Below, piece after piece: positions 1 to 12,246 of a stretch of 64,000 bases of DNA. This DNA is from Rhizomys pruinosus. Its lineage: Eukaryota; Chordata; Mammalia; Rodentia; Spalacidae. Positions within the stretch are counted from its first letter, which is position 1; each line of letters begins with the position of its first letter. The stretch lies in contig VZQC01008065.1 in the NCBI GenBank assembly GCA_009823505.1, positions 2,726,741 through 2,790,740 of the forward strand, given 5' to 3'. A program made the position numbers and the translations under genes. The notes beneath the pieces were generated by a model. That model made no database searches. It worked only from the letters and a program-made list of their open reading frames with translations, and had not been told where the DNA came from.

Positions 1-227
1 GTCACCCAAAACAACATGGGTAAATTTGATGAAATCTGAGCCTAGATTCCACCCTATAGTTATGTATAATACAACTGTCTTCTGGAGACTCATGGGTTAA
101 AAAAAAAGGGGGGGTACAGATAGACATGAAACCTTCTCGTCAAAAACCTTGCAATTCAAATCTTAAAACTAACTATGGGAAAAGATTTGTGTGTTCCAAC
201 AGGACGAAATGTCACCAACTTAACGGC
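1..227 (+). repeat. Copy of a dispersed repeat, inverted relative to 35866-36108
   Basis: The first 227 bases match the reverse complement of 35866-36108 with scattered substitutions and a few small gaps. Shared landmarks are the opening GTCACCCAAAACA, the TTCCACCCTATAG block and the closing CACCAACTTAACGGC. Beyond 227 the two copies diverge abruptly. The partner lies in the 5' body of the composite retroelement at 34253-36416, so this is either another copy of that body or the older element it was taken from. It is cut by the window start. Confidence 0.75.
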
Positions 228-1560
228 AGAGTCACTTTTATAACAAATTGAGAAACTCCTGCAGCTCTGCAGGCAGACCTACTTATAAGAAGTCTCAGTG
301 TTATAGTAAAGGCTCACCTTTGGTTTCTAAAATGTCTATTCAACATCAGTCAGAATCTCAGGCTAAATCAAAATTCCTTCCCCTGATTCGTGCCAAGCCA
401 CAGTTTAAGGGTTTGTCATCCATGCAGATCTTCTGATCACTCTCTCATTAGCTCAGGTTCTGATTCTTCGTAATTCAAGTAGAATATTCTAGGGAGAAAG
501 CCTTTAAGACACCTACCAAAATGTCTTAACAATAGTTCTAAACATCTGCAACATCCACAGAGTGTAATGTCAGCTTCAGGGTTTTTTTTCTTTACCCAAT
601 AGCTTTTTCCAAAGAAAGCTGTCTCTCAACAGTTGAGGCTTTTCCTTTTAATACACCTCTAAGGTAAAATGATGGGCTAAGTTTTGCACAGCCCTATAGC
701 TCCAAATCAGTACACTAGATACAAGAGTATGGACCATTAGGCTGTTTTGTTTAGTTTATGGAGTCTCAGTCCAGACAAGGATGGGGCAGTATCATTTAAA
801 TTCCTATTATATAAGCTATTTTATAAAGCACAGGACATGGGTCGACATTTGACACCCAAAGGCTCTTTTCCTTCTTCTGGATCCTCCCAGGACCACACAT
901 AGACAAACCTGTGTGAAAAGTTTCTGCCTTGCCCTCCACTGCATTTCTCAGTGGCCAGTGCACTGCTCATCCCCTCAGGACCACCAGTGGAGCCTTCTTG
1001 TGGCCTTCACAAAAGGGGCCCTGTCTCCTGTCCATCACCAGGTGCTGTGACCTATGGAAAGACCTTACTCTATTTTGCTGCTATGGTCAGCCACTGTACA
1101 GGCAAATAACAGTAACTTTGGCTGTACTGATAAGTTATTACACCATGATTTATTTCTACTTCTAATAAAGGTCCTTCCAAAATGATGAGACCAACAAGCC
1201 TTTGGCATGGATCCTGGGGCAGCTAAGCAGTTCTTAACTAACAGCAGAGGTACAAGTGGGAATTTCCTGAGCTCACTCCATGTATAGATGCTATAAAAAT
1301 ACTAAATACTGGTGGGTGACTCTATTGGATTGGTTCTAAAGACTCTCAATCAGGAACTAATAGGTGCTTTTCAACATTCCTCACATGCAGAAGTGAAAAG
1401 AGGATTGTATTGGATTAAGGCCAACTTCCTGGTGTGATAATGTACCAAAGTTATATGAGATGTTTCTACTGGGGAAACTGAGTAAAGAGCACAAGGAATT
1501 TTTTCATATTCCTTCTTACAACTGCGTGTGAGTTACTATCATCTCAAAATAAATTCTTAA
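228..1560. other. Unique AT-rich sequence, no gene seen
   Basis: I see no recognisable gene or repeat. The longest open stretch (929-1165, plus strand, 78 codons) has no familiar motif and no flanking splice or poly(A) context, and is most likely chance. The left edge may still belong to the repeat at 1-227. Confidence 0.5.
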
Positions 1561-1768
1561 GGGGCTGGAAAAATAGCTCAGCAGTTAAGAGCACTAGTTC
1601 CTCTTGTGGAGGACTTAGGTTCAGTTCACAGCACCCAGATGCCAGCTAACAACTGTCCATAACTCTGGTTCTGACCTCTATGGGCATTGCATGACATGGA
1701 TACACTGACATATGTGCAGGTAATACATTCATGCACATAAAATTAAAAGAATAATAAATAAAATAGTT
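1561..1768 (+). mobile_element. B2-type SINE
   Basis: The copy starts with the tRNA-like head (GGGGCTGGAAAAATAGCTCAG, then GTTAAGAGCACTAG), passes through the typical GTTCAGTTCACAGCACCCAGATG and TCTGGTTCTGACCTC body, and ends in an A-rich tail (ATAAAATTAAAAGAATAATAAA). It is diverged, so an old insertion. Confidence 0.85.
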
Positions 1769-2221
1769 TAAATACTTCAAAACAGATAGGAAACTATTAG
1801 GACAAATACCTTCCATTTACTTGTTCTCTTGAGTTTATAGTTATACCTAATGATACTTTATGTTTTTTTTTATGAAATGTAGAAAGACAAACAACACCAA
1901 GAACAAATTCTCTTCATTCCCACTTGAGGATTAAGTGATGATGATGTTCATGTGGTGTCCTTCCTTTGTATACTCTTTATAAGGTTAAAAACACTCTTAA
2001 CATGTATTTTGATTATTCCATTATACATTATGCTTTTAAAATGAACAACAGTTGATATTAGAAAACTGGCCTGTCACACCACAAAGATTTAGCATTCTCT
2101 TATATTTGCCAGGTAGAGTTCTACCTTCCCAAATCTTTCTTGCCAGTCAATCTTATTCATCTTAAGGTTGTAACAGCTGGATTATGATACATAGCTCATT
2201 TTACATTTATTTACTATATAT

Positions 2222-2277
2222 CTTTAATATATTATATATATATATGTATATATATATGTATATGTATATGTATATAT
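2222..2277. repeat. (TA/TATG)n microsatellite
   Basis: Alternating TA with interspersed TATG units lies immediately beside the tail end of the minus-strand B2 that follows. It may have grown from that SINE's A-rich tail. Confidence 0.85.
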
Positions 2278-2468
2278 CAGTGTTTTGCCTGCATCTATGT
2301 AAGTGCACCCATGTCATGCAATACCAGTGAATCCCAGAAGAGGGCATTGGATCTCCTGGAACTAAAGAACCATGCAGTTGTTAGCTGCCATGTGGGTACT
2401 GGGAAATGAGTCCAGGTCCTCTATAAGAACAGTCAGTGTTAACTGCTGTGCCATTTCTTCAGCCTCAC
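2278..2468 (-). mobile_element. B2-type SINE, reverse
   Basis: Read on the plus strand this is the usual reversed B2 order: GTGTTTTGCCTGCATCTATG, then AGAAGAGGGCATTGGATC, GCTGCCATGTGGGTACTGGG, and finally the reversed tRNA-like head ending GCCATTTCTTCAGCCTC. Confidence 0.85.
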
Positions 2469-2920
2469 AGAGCTCACTTTAGACTCTTCTGGGAGATCCC
2501 ATCATTTTTAACAACTGTTGATGATTAATTTAAGGCTAACATTATTAGGCCCAGTTGTTTGGTCATGTCTAGGCATGGTCTTAGAGGTGATTTTAGAGAA
2601 GTGATCAACATTAAAACAGTAGAATTTGAGTGAAACATAAAATTGATGAGGTCTCATTCAGTCAGCCAAAGACTTTAAGAACAAAAATTGAGTTTTCCTC
2701 AAAAAGAAACAGCATCCAGACCACAAGACAGAAATAAACCTGAGAATCCCTGGCTTGGTCTAAAGATTTTAAACTTGCCAACCCCAAGAGATGCATGAAT
2801 GAATGCATTCAAATGAACCTTTCCCTCTGCCTCTAGTGTGTGTGTAAGTGTATATGCAAATGCCTGCTTCCATGAAGAACACTGACAATCCTCATCTACA
2901 CAATTTGTACTTGTTCTGTT

Positions 2921-3439
2921 TCATGTTTGACAGTTAACATGACCAAAATCAATAACAATCTCTTGAGAATTAATGGGCAGATGTTCTTGGATCTGATGAT
3001 CAGAAAAGAGGGTTGACAGCACCCTGAGGCTTTTCAGCTTGGTAGGGAATGACTGCTGAATTAGAGGAACAGAGAAGTGGCCCAGCCGCTCACTAACAGG
3101 GACAGAGAGAGAAAGGCTATCACCATTTTGGGAAACATCTGGCTCAGAGCTTAGAATTTCCTTTTTCAAAGCGAAGTTGTTCCATAGTGTTAACTCAAGA
3201 AAAGAAAATAGTGACTATTCTACCAGCTTCCATGTTCATTTGTTATTGGATTGGGGTGAAAGGTTTTGTCCCAAAGGACACATAAATATGTATGAGACAA
3301 ACTGACTGATGTCTAATTTGTTACCTCTCAAATGGATGGAGATTGTCTCCTTTTCTACTAATGGCTCCTTTCCAATTACCTGCATCACATCTGAGCCCCA
3401 TGACTGAAGCAGTGGTACTGGACAGAGATCACCACTCAT
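2921..3439 (-). pseudogene. Unidentified coding-like remnant
   Basis: Two open stretches in the same strand and region, 3236-3439 (67 codons) and 2921-3169 (82 codons), are separated by about 65 bases with several stops. Their composition (serine, leucine and mixed acidic/basic residues, no low complexity) resembles eroded coding sequence more than random AT-rich DNA. I do not recognise the protein. There is no visible poly(A) tail at the low-coordinate end, and I found no clear target-site duplication. It could be a decayed retrocopy, part of an old endogenous retroelement, or chance. No function is proposed. Confidence 0.2.
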
Positions 3440-5966
3440 TGATTATAGTTACTTGCCGAACAGACTATGCAGACTGAACTCTTTGTGGGAGAGATGGTGA
3501 TAGAACCTTGTGGGTGGAGATGGGGGTTTGTAACTCAGAGTGTTTTTACATGCAGTATCTTTTCTAAGGCTCTTAATGGTCCTATAAGAAAAAGACACCG
3601 CAATTATGACACATATTAAACAGATCAAGACTGAGGCGCAGAGAATCAGGTAACTTGCCCAAGTTTTCTAAGGAAATAAACAATTATTCTATAATTGGAA
3701 TGCATGCCTTGTGAATGCACATTCACATTCATTTCTATTTATATTCCTGACTTTCTAGAATTCAATAATGTCAATGTCTCCACTATAGACCTCTATTTCT
3801 TAAAAAAAAAAAAAAAAAGAACATCTACTAGAACCTTGGCTACTAAAAAGCATCTTTCATGGATAGAAATATCTTGGATATCATAAAAGTGATAGAAATA
3901 TTCCAATGCTGGAAAGTAAAACACTTTGAAAGGCATTTACTGCACAGCTCTTCCCTGACCAACTACTGTCCAGGAGGTCACTGTTGGTGATCTGATAACA
4001 AATGTGACCCAGCCCTACCTCTAACAACTTCATGTCCTGAAGGGCTGACGCATGTTTACAGAAGATTTAAGTATTATGCCAGAAAGACTTTGAATATTGG
4101 TTTAATGTGGTCCATCTTCAGTCAGCAAAGGGCTCAGGAGTGTTGACAGTCTGTTGAGGCTCTTGGCTCCTGCCCTGAAGCTGGGTCTCCTTACAGTGCT
4201 TTCCATACAGTGATGAGACTTGATAACCTGGGTCCTGTCACCCACCAGCAATAGGAACACAGCTCAACACCAGGGGCTATACAGCCTGAAGACCCCTCAG
4301 AGCCACAGAGGCAGAAGGGATTCTTGTGGCCAGCAGGAAAGAATTCCAGAAGTCACCATGAAGCAAAATTAGTGAGTGTACTGACTAGCAGAAAGAGCAC
4401 ATGCACTTCAGGAGAGCAAGTGCAGACATGAGAGGCACATACCCAAGGGCCTAGATGGCAGCCAAGAGCATCTGAGGGTATAAAGTCACAATGTTTGAAG
4501 GAAATGATCTAGAACTGAGGTGATGTTAGGAAAAAATGTGTTGATTTATGCATTTCCTTGCCAAACTGAGGCTTTTCTTTTAATAAATAAAACTATATGG
4601 TGATTGTGAGGGTATGGAGTGGGGAAAAAAAGTGTAACCAAGACAAAAACATGAATTGAAAACTGAAGATCAAAGTGATCTTGCTATGCAGATGTCACAA
4701 GAAGAGGTTAAGAACTATGTTCATATCCTGAGCATGGTTTACTAACTATTATACTAGCTTTGTTTGTGGTGGTTTTAGGTAGAAAATATAATTTCTATAT
4801 AGTCAGCTATGTTGAAAGTCTTAACTCAGCCAGACACATAAGTTGGGCCCAGATGAGTAAAATGAAGGGGCTCTTCCCTTCCCACAACCTCTTAACTTTT
4901 CAATCTCTCTACCTTGCCTCAATAGCAAAGATCCCCGGGGGCACCACATAGCTTATACATTTCTAAACAAAGGACATATGGGAGACACTTCCGAGAGACA
5001 TACATTAGATACTACGTGACCTCTTCTTTCCAGTAGTTTTCCATTTCCAACACGCACAGAGTTCCTTTGATGACACTACATCTTTCCTGCCTGTGGCCGT
5101 GATCAAGAGCAAGTATTATAAAACATCAGTAAGGAACAGGAAATAAGAATAGTGGTATTTAACCTGATTCCTAAATCCAAGGAATTGTACAGAGCCCAGA
5201 GGTACCCATAGCACAAAAATATTAGCATAATTTAAGGAGAAAATTAAATTATTGTTTTTCTCTCTCCATCTATGTATACATATTCCATAAATACAATTTT
5301 TTTCAGGTGGTTAACAAGTATTTAGTTTAGGACATAAATACATAAGTTGTTTGGAACTTACTACTTAGAAAATAGAATGGGAATTTCTTTCGGGTTAGAG
5401 ACCTGAGAAAACAATCATAAAGAAGATGTAAAAGTGCCTCTACGGATTAAGCCTTGTCACTCACACTGTGGTTCTCCAGGCACCGTGTTTGGAGTCGGAG
5501 AGGAGTTCATGTTCACAGAGTCCCCCGCCTTGGCCACTCCGTGTTGCATTGCTCTAAGAGCCACACCGTGACTCACAATGCCTGTCCACCTAACAATGTA
5601 AAACCTCATTGAGTATCAAAAAGGCCATGTAAGCAAATCTCCTGGGCCTGCTGTTTGCCACACAGAGTATTTTAGAGTCAGGGTCGCCTCTGCTCTTCAC
5701 GCTTTCTAGCTATGTATTTGTGCTATTGTGAATTCTGAACCCCAGTTTCCTAGCAGCCCGTTGCTAGGTGTGTGGGTATTAGTAATGTGAATGGTGGTAG
5801 TGCTCACAATTTGCCTTGGCGTATGCAAGGTGAATCCTAATGGCTTCTTTTTCCTTCCTGGATCAATGCTCTAGGGCAGGTTATCTGTCTCATTTTTTCT
5901 GCATATTTGGTGGGTCACAGTGGCAGCAGAAACGAATTTTTATATGCTATCATCAGAGATGAGTGT
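3440..5966. other. Unique sequence, no gene seen
   Basis: No SINE, LINE or gene is recognisable. An A16 run at 3801-3816 could be the end of an old retro-insertion, but nothing upstream is identifiable. Short ORFs here are below 70 codons and lack motifs. Confidence 0.5.
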
Positions 5967-5983
5967 AAAGAGCCCCTTTTCTT

Positions 5984-6481
5984 TTTTTTTTATTTAAATT
6001 TATTGATGCTTTGTGCATTTCATACATTATTTTCCAATTCAGTTCAGGCTTATTTCCCTTTCTCTTCCCCCCCACCCCAACCCCATCCCAGATCATGCAT
6101 TCTGTCATAACTGTCCTGCATCTTTCTCTCAGTTTTTTTTTTTCCATTTTTTAGCTATAAGTGATAATCCATGAGTACAAGCATCCTTCGTGCAAAACCA
6201 ATCTGCAGGCTGTTGTGTCCAAACCCCTACAGCCCCACCATCCAGTGGGGGGTGACAGGTTGTTTGTTCAATCAAGTTGATCAAATGAGTGTCCAGACTA
6301 CATTGCTGTAGTTTCACCATTCACCCCAGTCACAGCCTTTACATTCTACCACGCCCCCTCTTCCGCAGATTGTTCCCTAGGCTTAGAAAAGGGGCACAGG
6401 TGGATGAGAAGTTAAACAGTCCACTTTCTCTGGAGCTGTTGACTTGGACTCTGGTCAATTCTGGCTGTTTCCTTTCATGGG
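5984..6481 (-). mobile_element. Composite retroelement copy 1 (5'-truncated)
   Basis: A 498-bp insertion flanked by a perfect 17-bp target-site duplication, AAAGAGCCCCTTTTCTT, at 5967-5983 and 6482-6498. In its own sense (minus strand) it ends with AAAGCATCAATAAA plus poly(A). The last about 150 bp resembles the 3' ends of the L1s in this window, and the rest does not. The non-L1 body matches copies at 34253-36416 and 48139-48698. This copy is the shortest, so truncated at the 5' end during reverse transcription. Confidence 0.8.
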
Positions 6482-6599
6482 AAAGAGCCCCTTTTCTTCC
6501 AGATCTTGTGCAAAGGGGTACCATTACCCAACGTGTGCGGCAGGCACCTTCAGGGCTAAACTCCTCTATCAATGCATTTTCAAAGTATTATTTATTTTC

Positions 6600-6843
6600 T
6601 TTTTTTAAATTTTTATTTATTTTTGTATGTGTATGAATGTACTGTCTGCATGTAGGTTTGTGAACCCGAGTCGTGCAATGCCACGGAGGTCAGAAGAGGG
6701 TCTCAGATTCCCTTGGAACTGGAATTCTCCTGAAATTGGAGTTACAGATGTTTCTTAGCTGCCATGTGGGTGCTGGGGATCGAACCTGGGTCCTCTGCAA
6801 GAGCAGTTGGTGCTCTTAACCACTAGGCTACCTCTCCAGCCCC
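6600..6843 (-). mobile_element. B2 SINE, reverse, with TSD
   Basis: A nearly full B2 in reverse: T-rich start (complement of the tail), GTACTGTCTGCATGTAGG, GCCATGTGGGTGCTGGGGAT, and the tRNA-like head reading ACCTCTCCAGCCCC. It is flanked by the 16-bp duplication AGTATTATTTATTTTC at 6584-6599 and 6844-6859. Confidence 0.93.
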
Positions 6844-6859
6844 AGTATTATTTATTTTC

Positions 6860-8480
6860 AACTAAAATGTTTTGATACGAGTTCAGCAGGCCCATGTGCA
6901 CTCCCATGTACCATTTTAACCTTTCGAACATGTATTCCATGACCTTGAGTTACATGTAACCCAAAATGCTTCTGCCATCTTTTCTTGATATTTATGACTT
7001 TAAAGTGAGCATGCTCAGGATTGTACTCATCAACTGAGCATGCCCAGTTTTGGAACACAGGCCTGCACCTTTAGGCCTCCTCACATAGCCTGAATCAGGC
7101 AGCCTCCCTGCCCATCTCTCTGTGACAGAAAGTTTAGAAGTAGTCTGTGTCGTGACTCGACAGCCTTCAGTTGTGGTACACGGTTCCTCAGTGCTTCCTG
7201 TCCATACAATATGTTGAACTAAAACATGTGGTGTGAAACTTATGCAGCACCTAAAATGTTGTAAAAAGCCAGACATTCCTTTGTTCTGGGAATTGGTCCA
7301 AGACTCCTCAGAGAGCCTGCTCAGGGATTTGGTCTGGAGATGAAGGTTCCCTCTGAACAGGCTTCTCTGGATTCCTCTCCCCACAGTCACTACCCCACAC
7401 GGTGGCTATCTACACATTGCGTTCACTCTCCCCATCTCGTGTTTTCACTGTCAGTGAAGCTCCTCTCCAAATTTCAAAGGGCTCTTCTTTCCCTTCATGG
7501 TCCCGTTATGCTTAGATGGCCCCACATCTTGTACTTAGATCACCCCACATCTTGTACTGCTGCTGTCTAATGCTCTCCCACACACACCTTGAGCCCTGAT
7601 CATTGTCTTGAGCTCTTTCATGCTAATAAACCTCATTCTTGAGGGGAATTTTTGTATTGTCTTCCTTTGTAGACTGAATGCTACTGTTCTACTTCTGTTA
7701 TATTTAACATTCCGGGATGAGCCAACACCTAAAGTTCTTTAAGTGTACCTCTCTAGGCTACCTGGTTCCCAAGCTTGCCTTGCTGGAGGAGAGGGCATTG
7801 CCTGGGAAATAACACCCCATGCTTGCTTTGCTGTGGGGAGGTGTGTTGCTTTGGGAATAATGTCCCAGTTCATGTGCCTCTACCTATTGCAGATGAAAAG
7901 TCTTCCTCCATCTCTTGTCTCAGCCGTGAGAGCCACTGTTTTGATTGTGGCATTGCCTCGGAATATTCTAGGCTTCCCTCTGGGGTTTCTTTGTCACTGT
8001 GGTGGCAAACACGGAAGGTCCTTGGACAAAGAACTGCTGGCGGGGTTGACTTTTCACTTACCTTTGAAGAACAGCAAGAACACGTTCTTCTCTAAGACTA
8101 TGGATTCCCCAGGCTGAAGACCCTATCTCGTTCTTACTGAGTCCATCCCACACCCAAGACGGTGTGTAGAGACTGGAAGGGCTCAGTATTTGCTGACTCC
8201 ACGGAAGATCTCAACCCAGCCATTAGTCTAGTACCAAGACCTTTGTGGAAGTGTAGCTTTTTCCTATACAACACCGCCACCTGCAGGATGTATTTTGACA
8301 TTGCAGTTCTCAGATCCTGCTAGTCCTTTGATTATTTGGCAAACTGAATTGTAATTTGCATGTTCAGAGTATTGGAATTTATTTTACAAGGTCATGGTTT
8401 ACTTTGCTTTATAATTGTTTTTAAATTCACTCATAAAAATGTTTTTGAGTTTTATTGATAAGTATGCAAAAAATTGCAAT
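6860..8480. other. Unassigned sequence with several long chance-type ORFs
   Basis: Open stretches lie at 6992-7390 (minus, 132 codons) and 7743-8117 with 7775-8095 (plus, overlapping frames, 124 and 106 codons). None contains a domain I recognise. An AATAAA lies at 7625-7630 within a block (CTTTCATGCTAATAAACCTC) that resembles the polyadenylation region of an old LTR, but I cannot find LTR ends. The 7743-8117 segment may be an eroded exon or retrocopy, which the sequence alone does not settle. Confidence 0.3.
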
Positions 8481-8495
8481 CTGTGTGTGTGTGTC

Positions 8496-8527
<32 letters not shown>
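8481..8527. repeat. (TG)n microsatellite
   Basis: Alternating TG for about 47 bases with one TCTGCG interruption. It creates spurious open frames of repeated Cys-Val or His-Thr on both strands. Confidence 0.95.
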
Positions 8528-8529
<2 letters not shown>

Positions 8530-9597
8530 TGCTGTTTTTGTGGAGGAGGTTCCATGAAAAATGGATTGTGGCAAAATGTGACAATGGTATTAAATGATAC
8601 GGAGGTCATGACCAGACCAAGCTGAGCTTTAGGCGTTTTACATAAGTGGCCACTTAATGTAGTTAGTACTCTAATTACAAACTACTTCATTATATCAATG
8701 CTCCTAATTCTAATCATAGCTGCAGGAAAAAAATAAGTGAATAGCACCACCATTAACCTAGTTTCATATTTTTCCATTCATATCCAATAGACTTGTTCCT
8801 CTGAAAGCTAGAGTCATGAATTCATCTGTTCAGTAGTTTGAGCTGACCTCTAAAATTAATAGTTGGAAGCCACTGAATTCACATGGGGGGCATCATCTCT
8901 CTCAGAATCCATGTAGGATTCTGAACCCAAATTTGCAGCAGTTTTTTCTACAATCACCATTCTATATTATTTTGATTTGGGGCCATCATTAATAAGGACA
9001 GGGCGAATAGGAGATTTCAGCTTTGTTGAAGTGTGTTACCTAGGGAAAATGAGGCCATAGAAAGTCTGAAAAATGCAGAAAATGTGCAGTGGAAATTAGT
9101 CTCCCTCCTGGTTGGGGTGGACACTTTCTCACCCAGTCTGTGCTGCACTGCCTGTCCTCCATCACAGCAGCTGCAGGCGGAGATATCTCCATCCATGACT
9201 CCTTCCAGAAACTCAGCCAAGCAGAACAGCAGGAAAACCAGGAAGTGTGTGCAGTGAGAAGGAATAAACAAAGATGGATAAACACATCCCCCAAGCAGGT
9301 ACTGCAAGAAGACAAATGAGACCAGAAGAGGTGTTGGGGGGAGGGGCTCTTGGGAGAGAATACCCTCCCCAGCATAAGTAGTTTGAAGAGAACGTAGTAA
9401 ATGATGGTGCATACCTGCAACCTCAGTGCTAGGAAGGCCAGGGCAGGAGAATCAGAAGCTTGAGGCCAGACTTATGGAACACCAATAAAAAATAAATAAA
9501 AGATTTCAAGAGAACAACACGCCAATCAGTTACTTGGTGAAGGTGGTTCAAATGGAAATGTGTGGTGTTTCTAAGCCACAGTACAATTATCCTTAAT
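8528..9597. other. Unique sequence, no gene seen
   Basis: ORFs of 126-131 codons occur on the minus strand (9017-9420) in two overlapping frames, with shadows on the plus strand. Openness in several frames at once suggests base composition rather than selection. No motif is recognised. Confidence 0.45.
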
Positions 9598-9614
9598 AAA
9601 GAAGCAGCATGATC

Positions 9615-9775
9615 ACCAGGCGTGGTGATGCACGCCTTTAATCCTAGCACTCAGGAGGCAGAGGCAGGCGGATCTTTGTGAGTCCAAGGCCAGCCTGGTC
9701 TACAGAGCGAGTTCCAGGACAGATGGGGCTACAGGGAAACCCTGTCTCGAAAATACCAAAAAGAAAAAAAAGAAA
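9615..9775 (+). mobile_element. B1 SINE with TSD
   Basis: The 7SL-derived B1 order is clear: CCAGGCGTGGTGATGCACGCC, TTTAATCCTAGCACT, CCAAGGCCAGCCTGGTCTAC, GTTCCAGGACAG, CCCTGTCTCGAAAA, then an A-rich tail. The 17-bp duplication AAAGAAGCAGCATGATC (9598-9614) recurs at 9776-9792 with one A/G change. Confidence 0.95.
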
Positions 9776-9792
9776 AAAGAAGCAGCGTGATC

Positions 9793-10281
9793 TTAGCACT
9801 TGTTTTAAGGCCAAGAATGGACCTGAACTCCCAAGCACCTTTCCTTCACATGTGCTCTGAAGCCTGGCTTCATTCATTCTTTCATTGAAACACTACCCCA
9901 GAGGTCAGGACCCGCCCTTATCAACGATTCCTGCCCTTTGATCCCCAGGCCTAGAATATCACACACAATTACAAACAGACTTCTCAAATTTTCCTCATTG
10001 TTTGCAATGGAAAAAAAGGCTGTTTCCAGGCCTTTAAGATATGAGTCATGCACACCCACATTCGGTCACGACCCTGAGTACAGGGCAAGGTGGGGTCCCG
10101 AGGCATTAAGTTCTGGTGCCTGGATCACAAGATGACCACATGGATCAGTAGCTTGTTTACATTATAAACACTGGCTTTTTGGTTGCAAGGTTAGGTAAAA
10201 GTCTTTGGTCCAGATTACGTCCACACCATGAAAGTCATTCCTACAAACATGCTCCCCAGTCACCACTGGTAATTTTTTTTT
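9793..10281. other. Unique sequence, no gene seen
   Basis: No repeat or coding signal is recognised; short ORFs only. Confidence 0.5.
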
Positions 10282-10292
10282 TGGAACTCTCT

Positions 10293-10532
10293 CTTTTTTA
10301 AATATATTTGCAACATTTTTATTTATTATTTTTTATGTGTATGAGTGTACTGTCTGCATGTAGGTTGTTGCACCCATGCTGGACAATGCATTGGAGGTCA
10401 GAAGAGGGCATTGGATCCCCTGAACTGGAATTAAAGATGGTTCTCAGCTGCCATGTGGGTGCCGGGAGTCAAACCCAGGTCCTCTGCAAGAGCGGTCGGT
10501 GCTCTTAACCACTGGGCCATCTCTCCAGCCCC
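10293..10532 (-). mobile_element. B2 SINE, reverse, with TSD
   Basis: Reversed B2 with all landmarks (GTACTGTCTGCATGTAGG, GAGGTCAGAAGAGGGC, GCCATGTGGGTGCC, head reading CATCTCTCCAGCCCC). An 11-bp duplication TGGAACTCTCT lies at 10282-10292 and 10533-10543. Confidence 0.93.
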
Positions 10533-10543
10533 TGGAACTCTCT

Positions 10544-11778
10544 TACTTAACCTCTGTATTCTTCGTAGATCCGAGACAGATGCTCCTTACTTCAGGGTAT
10601 GGTGAGAATATGTTGCACGACCATGTGAGATCCTGTCCCATACAGATCTTCCCTCAAGACAGGCTTGAACTGTACTTTCTTTAGGGTCTCCAGCCTCTCC
10701 CTGGCTCAGCCATATCCAACCCCTATGAATGCCTTCAGTGGCTGTGACAAAATAACCACCTCAGAAGAGCAAAGATCTGTTTCAGCTCTTGATTTCAGTC
10801 CAGAGTCACTTGGCCCCATTGTGTTAGTTCTGAGTCTTATGTACATTTTACAATGTACCGTTAGTACTGTTGTTAGTACAGCTACCATTAGATGTATTTG
10901 ATCATAGGAAAGCAGTTTCTGGAAGGATTCCATCCTCTGTCCAAGGTCATATAGGCAGCTCATAAGCCATAGAGCTGTGGAAACAGTCCAGTAATGCTGC
11001 TGTGCTAGGGTCCAAGTAGAGGACTCGTTGTGCAGGGTACTTCCTGAGTCCTCTGCCCACCCTATCCCACCTCCTGTGTTCTGCTGAACACTGTTGATGA
11101 TCCTCTTGGATTGCAACCTTGACTATAAGGACTTAACCAGCTCAGCTCACCCAGAACCATGGCTCAAGAGCTGCCTATACCTTCTGGGTTCCCACCCTAC
11201 TCCAAACCCAGTCCTCCTGGTTCACCAGTCAAACCCAAGCAAGCCTAGGAAACAGGACACAGAAAGCCAGTGAATCCAGTACAGCTGGCATTTGCGAGGA
11301 GGAAGAATACGGTGCAGGTGGGTTCGGACAGATCAGAGAGTGGTGGGCTGCTCACAGGTATGCAGCTGAGCTCCCAAGGCAATAGGAAGGGGCTTGATCC
11401 AAGGTGGAATTAAAGCATCACACAGGTAGTTTTTAGTAACTATGACTTTGTATTTTCCAGTCAATGAAAAGAATTGTGGAGTTTCCATGTGGGCTGCCAA
11501 ATAATGGACAACAGTGAGTTTATCCACAAGCAAAAGGTTACTGAGAAATGACAGTGTCTAAGCAATAACATTAAAAATTACCAAAGTTCCCTGATTCTCC
11601 ATATTCCTCTTAAAAATGTTCTACCCTCATAGGAAATAATTACACTTGTAACAACACACTTTGAAAGAAATACAGAAGAAAAAGCCACTAAGAATTCAAT
11701 AGTATTAGAAGTACATTTTATTACTTACAATGTCTACAAAGTTTTGGAAAGAAAAAAACTATTTTACCACAATATAAC
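10544..11778. other. Unique sequence, no gene seen
   Basis: A 136-codon open stretch (10706-11116, minus) and a 78-codon one on the opposite strand overlap. Neither has a recognisable motif. The last 200 bases are AT-rich and form the left flank of the ERV-L 5' LTR. Confidence 0.45.
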
Positions 11779-12241
11779 TGTGATGGTTAATCCTGGGTGT
11801 CAACTTGACTGGACTAAGGAACAAATAAGAGAAAAAGGGTCTTCTGATTGGACCACCTCAACCCGGATGGCCCACCCCAAATGTGGGTGTTACCTTCTGC
11901 TGGCAGGCAGTATTTAAGGCCACGGCAGTGGGAGCTGGTCCCTTTTATTCTCCTGGGGCTTGCTTCTCTCATCTGGTGAGTTTGTCTTGCTGCTGTGATC
12001 AACCTTTCGGATCCCAGCGTGTACTGAGACCGGCAGATCTCCTGGAATCCATTCAGGCCTTCAGCACTAGACTGGGACTACTGAGACATCCAGCCTTGCA
12101 GACTGAACAGTTCCCTAGATTCCCGGCCTCTCCAGTTCAGTGCTACTGTTGAGCTCCGTCACGTGAGCAAATCAATAAATTGTATATAGTTATATATTCG
12201 TCCTGTTGTTTCTGTTTCTTTAGAGAACCCTGACTAATACA
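11779..12241 (+). repeat. ERV-L 5' LTR
   Basis: A 463-bp LTR with TG...CA ends: it begins TGTGATGGTTAATCCTGGG and ends AGAGAACCCTGACTAATACA. The opening (TGTGATGGTTAAT...GTCAACTTGACTGG) is the hallmark of class III (ERV-L/MLT2-type) LTRs. Inside are TATTTAAGG near 11911 as a possible TATA region and AATAAA near 12174 as poly(A) signal. It pairs with the LTR at 24562-25000, and a diverged relative sits at 56807-57282. I see no convincing 5-bp target duplication (ATAAC on the left, AAATA on the right). Confidence 0.9.
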
Positions 12242-12246
12242 GATTT

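Noticed and set aside
1561..1640. tRNA gene
   Set aside because: The tRNA-like head belongs to a B2 SINE with its usual body and A-rich tail. The same applies to the other B2 copies.
6289..6636. 115-codon plus-strand ORF and minus-strand overlaps
   Set aside because: They lie within the composite element and B2 copy. A similar frame appears at 48044-48385 because it is the same repeat.
8399..8609. Small ORFs with His-Thr or Cys-Val runs
   Set aside because: They are read-through of a (TG)n microsatellite.
9017..9420. 126-131-codon minus-strand ORFs
   Set aside because: Two overlapping frames plus opposite-strand frames are open together with no motif, which points to composition rather than a gene.
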